Shown here in pieces: positions 16,726 to 18,656 of a DNA stretch of 18,656 nucleotides. The translations under genes were made by a program, and so were the position numbers. The notes beneath the pieces are model-generated. The model was not told the origin of the DNA. It was given only the letters and a program-made list of their open reading frames with translations, and did not search any database. Source of the DNA: an uncultured Muribaculum sp. GTDB lineage: Bacteria; Bacteroidota; Bacteroidia; Bacteroidales; Muribaculaceae. Position 1 is the stretch's first letter, and each line of letters opens with the position of its first letter. The stretch spans positions 1 to 18,656 of the forward strand of contig CAJUTE010000050.1 in NCBI GenBank assembly GCA_910589555.1, given 5' to 3'.

Positions 16726-18457
16726 GGGTCTGGACCGTTTCAGCAAACTTATCCTTGGGGATATCCGATTTATTGCGCGTGCGTTGACGGGTGTTGTAGA
16801 CCGTCTGCACGGAACAGTGCAAAAATTTCGATATTCTCACGCTGTCATTGATGCCGAGACGCACCAGTGCATATATGCGCAACTCAGTGTTGAGCAACTC
16901 ACCCTTCTTAAGCTTAATCCTTTCTTCAGGACGCAACAACGCGTTGAAATCATCAACAAAGCCGGGATAAACTTTAAGGAATATTCTATCGAAATTATTA
17001 TAAAGCTCCTTTACCTCTCCATGTGGCAATTCCGGCGTTTTGGTAAGCTCTCTCACATCATCAAACCGCTTAGCCACAATCATGCGGTAAATGCTTTTTC
17101 GAAAATCATCGAGTTTGCTGATGTAATCGGAACATATTCCGAAAATATCAGCTATGTACTTCTCCTTGGCGTTATTCCTTTGCGACAGAGAGCGTGCATC
17201 CTCCTTGACATCATCATACATGGTGGCAAGCTTCATATTGGCTTCCTCAAGCTGACTCCTGGTGTTGTTGAGCTCCTCAATATGCTTTCTCAATTGCTCA
17301 TTGGAATAATTAAGACGCTCACGTGAACGTCGCAGCTTCTTCATCTGCACAAAGATGAAAACCACAGCGGCAGCAAGACCCAACAGAATAATCACAACAC
17401 TCCATAATGCAAGATTGATCTTATGTGCCTGGCTTCTTATTCTGTCATTATAAGCTTGCGAAATGTGGAGCTGCATATCGGCAAGCTTACCCACCCTCAC
17501 TCGGCTCTTATAATCATTAGCGCACTGGATACAATAATTGATATAGGCATTCGCGTGCTCAAGATCACCATTCCTATACAGCAGATGCGCCACTTCCTGA
17601 AGCGATGCAATTTCCTTATTACAAGAGCGGATATCAGATATCGCTGAGAGTATGAGATATTTCAATTTATTCTCATTATCATCCACTCGCTCATAAAGTC
17701 GGCTCAATATCCAGGCATTCATGGCAGCTCGAGGTGTGTCGCCATCGCTTTCATCCACTATTTTCTTTACTGAAGCAATCGCATTTGCCGCTGAATCAAC
17801 ATCATTCAAGCTTCTCCAACCGAAAAACCATGGATAAGAAGGATCTGATGGAGGTATTTGAGCAGATAAATCAGAGAGAACCTTATATGTCTTCTCTGTA
17901 TAAGGCAGAGTTCGGCTGACTTTTCCTACATAAGAATCACGGTGAGTGTTAAGAAACAGCAGATTCTGATAATAAGGTATCTGCAACACACTCGATAGAT
18001 TATCTACATCTATTTTATCGATGCTTTTCTGCGCCTCGTCAAGCAATCCGGTTGCCGCATACAGATAAGTGCGATGAATGTTCATTTCATCAAGCCAACT
18101 ACGTCTGCCCAGTTCATCAGCTATTTCAGTGCACTTATTAGTGTAATAAATTGCTGAATCAGAATCAAACACCCGATACTCCTCATACAAATCATGCAGA
18201 AACCAATATTGTTGCTCAATATCACGAGCATTACCCAATGAATGTCGCAAATCCCTGATGCGGGTTCTCTTAGCATCAACAAACTTATTATTCTCCGACA
18301 AAGTCACATCCAGAGAATCAATAAGCGATTTAAGTTCAGATGTAAAATCGATATCAAATCCATCTTCCTGAGCATTTAAACCTCCCACTCCCTGGAAAAT
18401 GAATAATAAAGCCACAATAAGCCTAAATATCAAGTTATTAGCTTTAAGGACAAACAT
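16706..18457 (-). CDS. SusR-like membrane-spanning transcriptional regulator (TPR, TM, coiled coil, C-terminal HTH)
   Basis: With the ATG at 18457 the protein has 583 aa. It begins with a signal sequence (1-30, hydrophobic NLIFRLIVALLFIFQG, then LNAQ-E). A mostly helical, TPR-like periplasmic region follows (about 80-340), then one membrane helix (about 349-371, ALWSVVIILLGLAAAVVFIFV). After it come a basic edge KKLRRSRERL, a coiled coil (about 375-420) and a cytoplasmic C-terminal part of the DUF6377 kind. The end has ELRIYALVRLGINDSVRISKFL then HCSVQTVYNTRQRTRNKS, a helix-turn-helix. This plan matches SusR, the inner-membrane activator that senses sugar in the periplasm. Its place directly upstream of susC suggests it controls this locus. 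A longer frame from TTG at 18604 is rejected because the extra residues translate a 9-bp repeat and a -7 promoter element lies inside it. The inducing sugar is unknown. Confidence 0.85.
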   Translation of the reverse strand: MFVLKANNLIFRLIVALLFIFQGVGGLNAQEDGFDIDFTSELKSLIDSLDVTLSENNKFVDAKRTRIRDLRHSLGNARDIEQQYWFLHDLYEEYRVFDSDSAIYYTNKCTEIADELGRRSWLDEMNIHRTYLYAATGLLDEAQKSIDKIDVDNLSSVLQIPYYQNLLFLNTHRDSYVGKVSRTLPYTEKTYKVLSDLSAQIPPSDPSYPWFFGWRSLNDVDSAANAIASVKKIVDESDGDTPRAAMNAWILSRLYERVDDNENKLKYLILSAISDIRSCNKEIASLQEVAHLLYRNGDLEHANAYINYCIQCANDYKSRVRVGKLADMQLHISQAYNDRIRSQAHKINLALWSVVIILLGLAAAVVFIFVQMKKLRRSRERLNYSNEQLRKHIEELNNTRSQLEEANMKLATMYDDVKEDARSLSQRNNAKEKYIADIFGICSDYISKLDDFRKSIYRMIVAKRFDDVRELTKTPELPHGEVKELYNNFDRIFLKVYPGFVDDFNALLRPEERIKLKKGELLNTELRIYALVRLGINDSVRISKFLHCSVQTVYNTRQRTRNKSDIPKDKFAETVQTLGKPSF

Positions 18458-18498
18458 ACATCTATATATTGAAATGAGATTTAAGCATAATCTTACGA

Positions 18499-18506
18499 CA
18501 AATATA
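18499..18506 (-). promoter_or_regulatory. Possible -7 promoter element for the regulator gene
   Basis: On the minus strand this reads TATATTTG, matching TAnnTTTG, and ends 41 nt before the ATG at 18457. No TTTG or TTG was found 19-21 nt upstream, so the -33 part is missing or degenerate. Its position supports the 18457 start over the TTG at 18604. Confidence 0.4.
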
Positions 18507-18567
18507 ACCATTTTCCGGCTAAGCTCATCACCATCAACAAAAATTTTCACAACCCTCAAGTCAACAA

Positions 18568-18603
18568 CCCTAAGGACCTTAATGACCTTAAAGACTTTAA
18601 GCA
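18568..18603 (-). repeat. Four-unit 9-bp tandem repeat upstream of the regulator
   Basis: On the plus strand the units are CCCTAAGGA, CCTTAATGA, CCTTAAAGA and CTTTAAGCA, at 18568, 18577, 18586 and 18595. They are degenerate but strictly 9-nt spaced. Because 9 is a multiple of 3, the repeat stays open in several frames and produces repetitive false peptide (KV/LK-rich). I recall similar 9-bp units between genes in other Bacteroidales; function unknown. Confidence 0.6.
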
Positions 18604-18656
18604 ATGGTTCGGTAAGAAAATCTCAGGCAGCGACACCTGCATAGGTTGCGATGAGC

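Noticed and set aside
18458..18604. TTG start giving the regulator 49 extra residues
   Set aside because: The extension is a translation of a 9-bp tandem repeat, uses a rare start codon, and buries the signal peptide; a -7 promoter element lies inside it.
1..18656. CRISPR array, transposase, tRNA, rRNA or phage genes
   Set aside because: Nothing on either strand showed regular repeat-spacer structure, IS ends, or RNA gene signatures.

Overview
The window looks like a chromosomal segment from a gut-type member of the order Bacteroidales. The evidence is a SusC/SusD pair, a TPR-plus-HTH membrane regulator of the SusR kind, abundant lipoproteins, promoter elements of the Bacteroidetes type (TTTG / TAnnTTTG), and no Shine-Dalgarno-like sites. 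The genus cannot be decided from the sequence alone. Every convincing gene is on the minus strand, so transcription runs from high to low coordinates.

Layout in order of transcription: (1) 18457-16706, a SusR-like transmembrane regulator. (2) 16510-11063, a SusC-like TonB-dependent transporter, a SusD-like glycan-binding lipoprotein and a small lipoprotein in the SusE position. (3) After a 191-bp gap holding a strong hairpin, 10871-4970 is a tight enzyme operon: a fused polysaccharide lyase/GH88 unsaturated glucuronidase, a GH5 lipoprotein and a GH3 beta-glucosidase, with gaps of 15 and 1 nt. (4) After a second terminator-like hairpin with a run of six T, 4897-2327 is a large secreted GH2 enzyme with a malectin-like C-terminus. 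(5) Outside the locus are a DNA/RNA non-specific nuclease lipoprotein (2269-1478), with its own consensus promoter, and mnmE (1408-38), a tRNA-modification GTPase.

Items 1-4 form one polysaccharide utilisation locus (PUL). The enzyme set points to a beta-linked glucan carrying or alternating with uronic acid. The lyase would cut next to a uronic acid and leave a 4,5-unsaturated end. The GH88 half of the same polypeptide would remove that residue. GH5 and GH3 would then break down the remaining beta-glucan, and the GH2 (whose NNKG motif lines up with the uronate-binding NxK of beta-glucuronidases) may remove a terminal hexuronic acid or galactose. This substrate is inferred; nothing in the DNA proves it.

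The most interesting points are the lyase-GH88 fusion, the two hairpins that split the locus into three expression blocks, a consensus promoter almost touching the nuclease start codon with direct repeats over its -33 element, and a 9-bp tandem repeat that creates a false N-terminal extension on the regulator. I see no CRISPR array, IS element, tRNA or rRNA. No gene-free stretch exceeds 300 bp.
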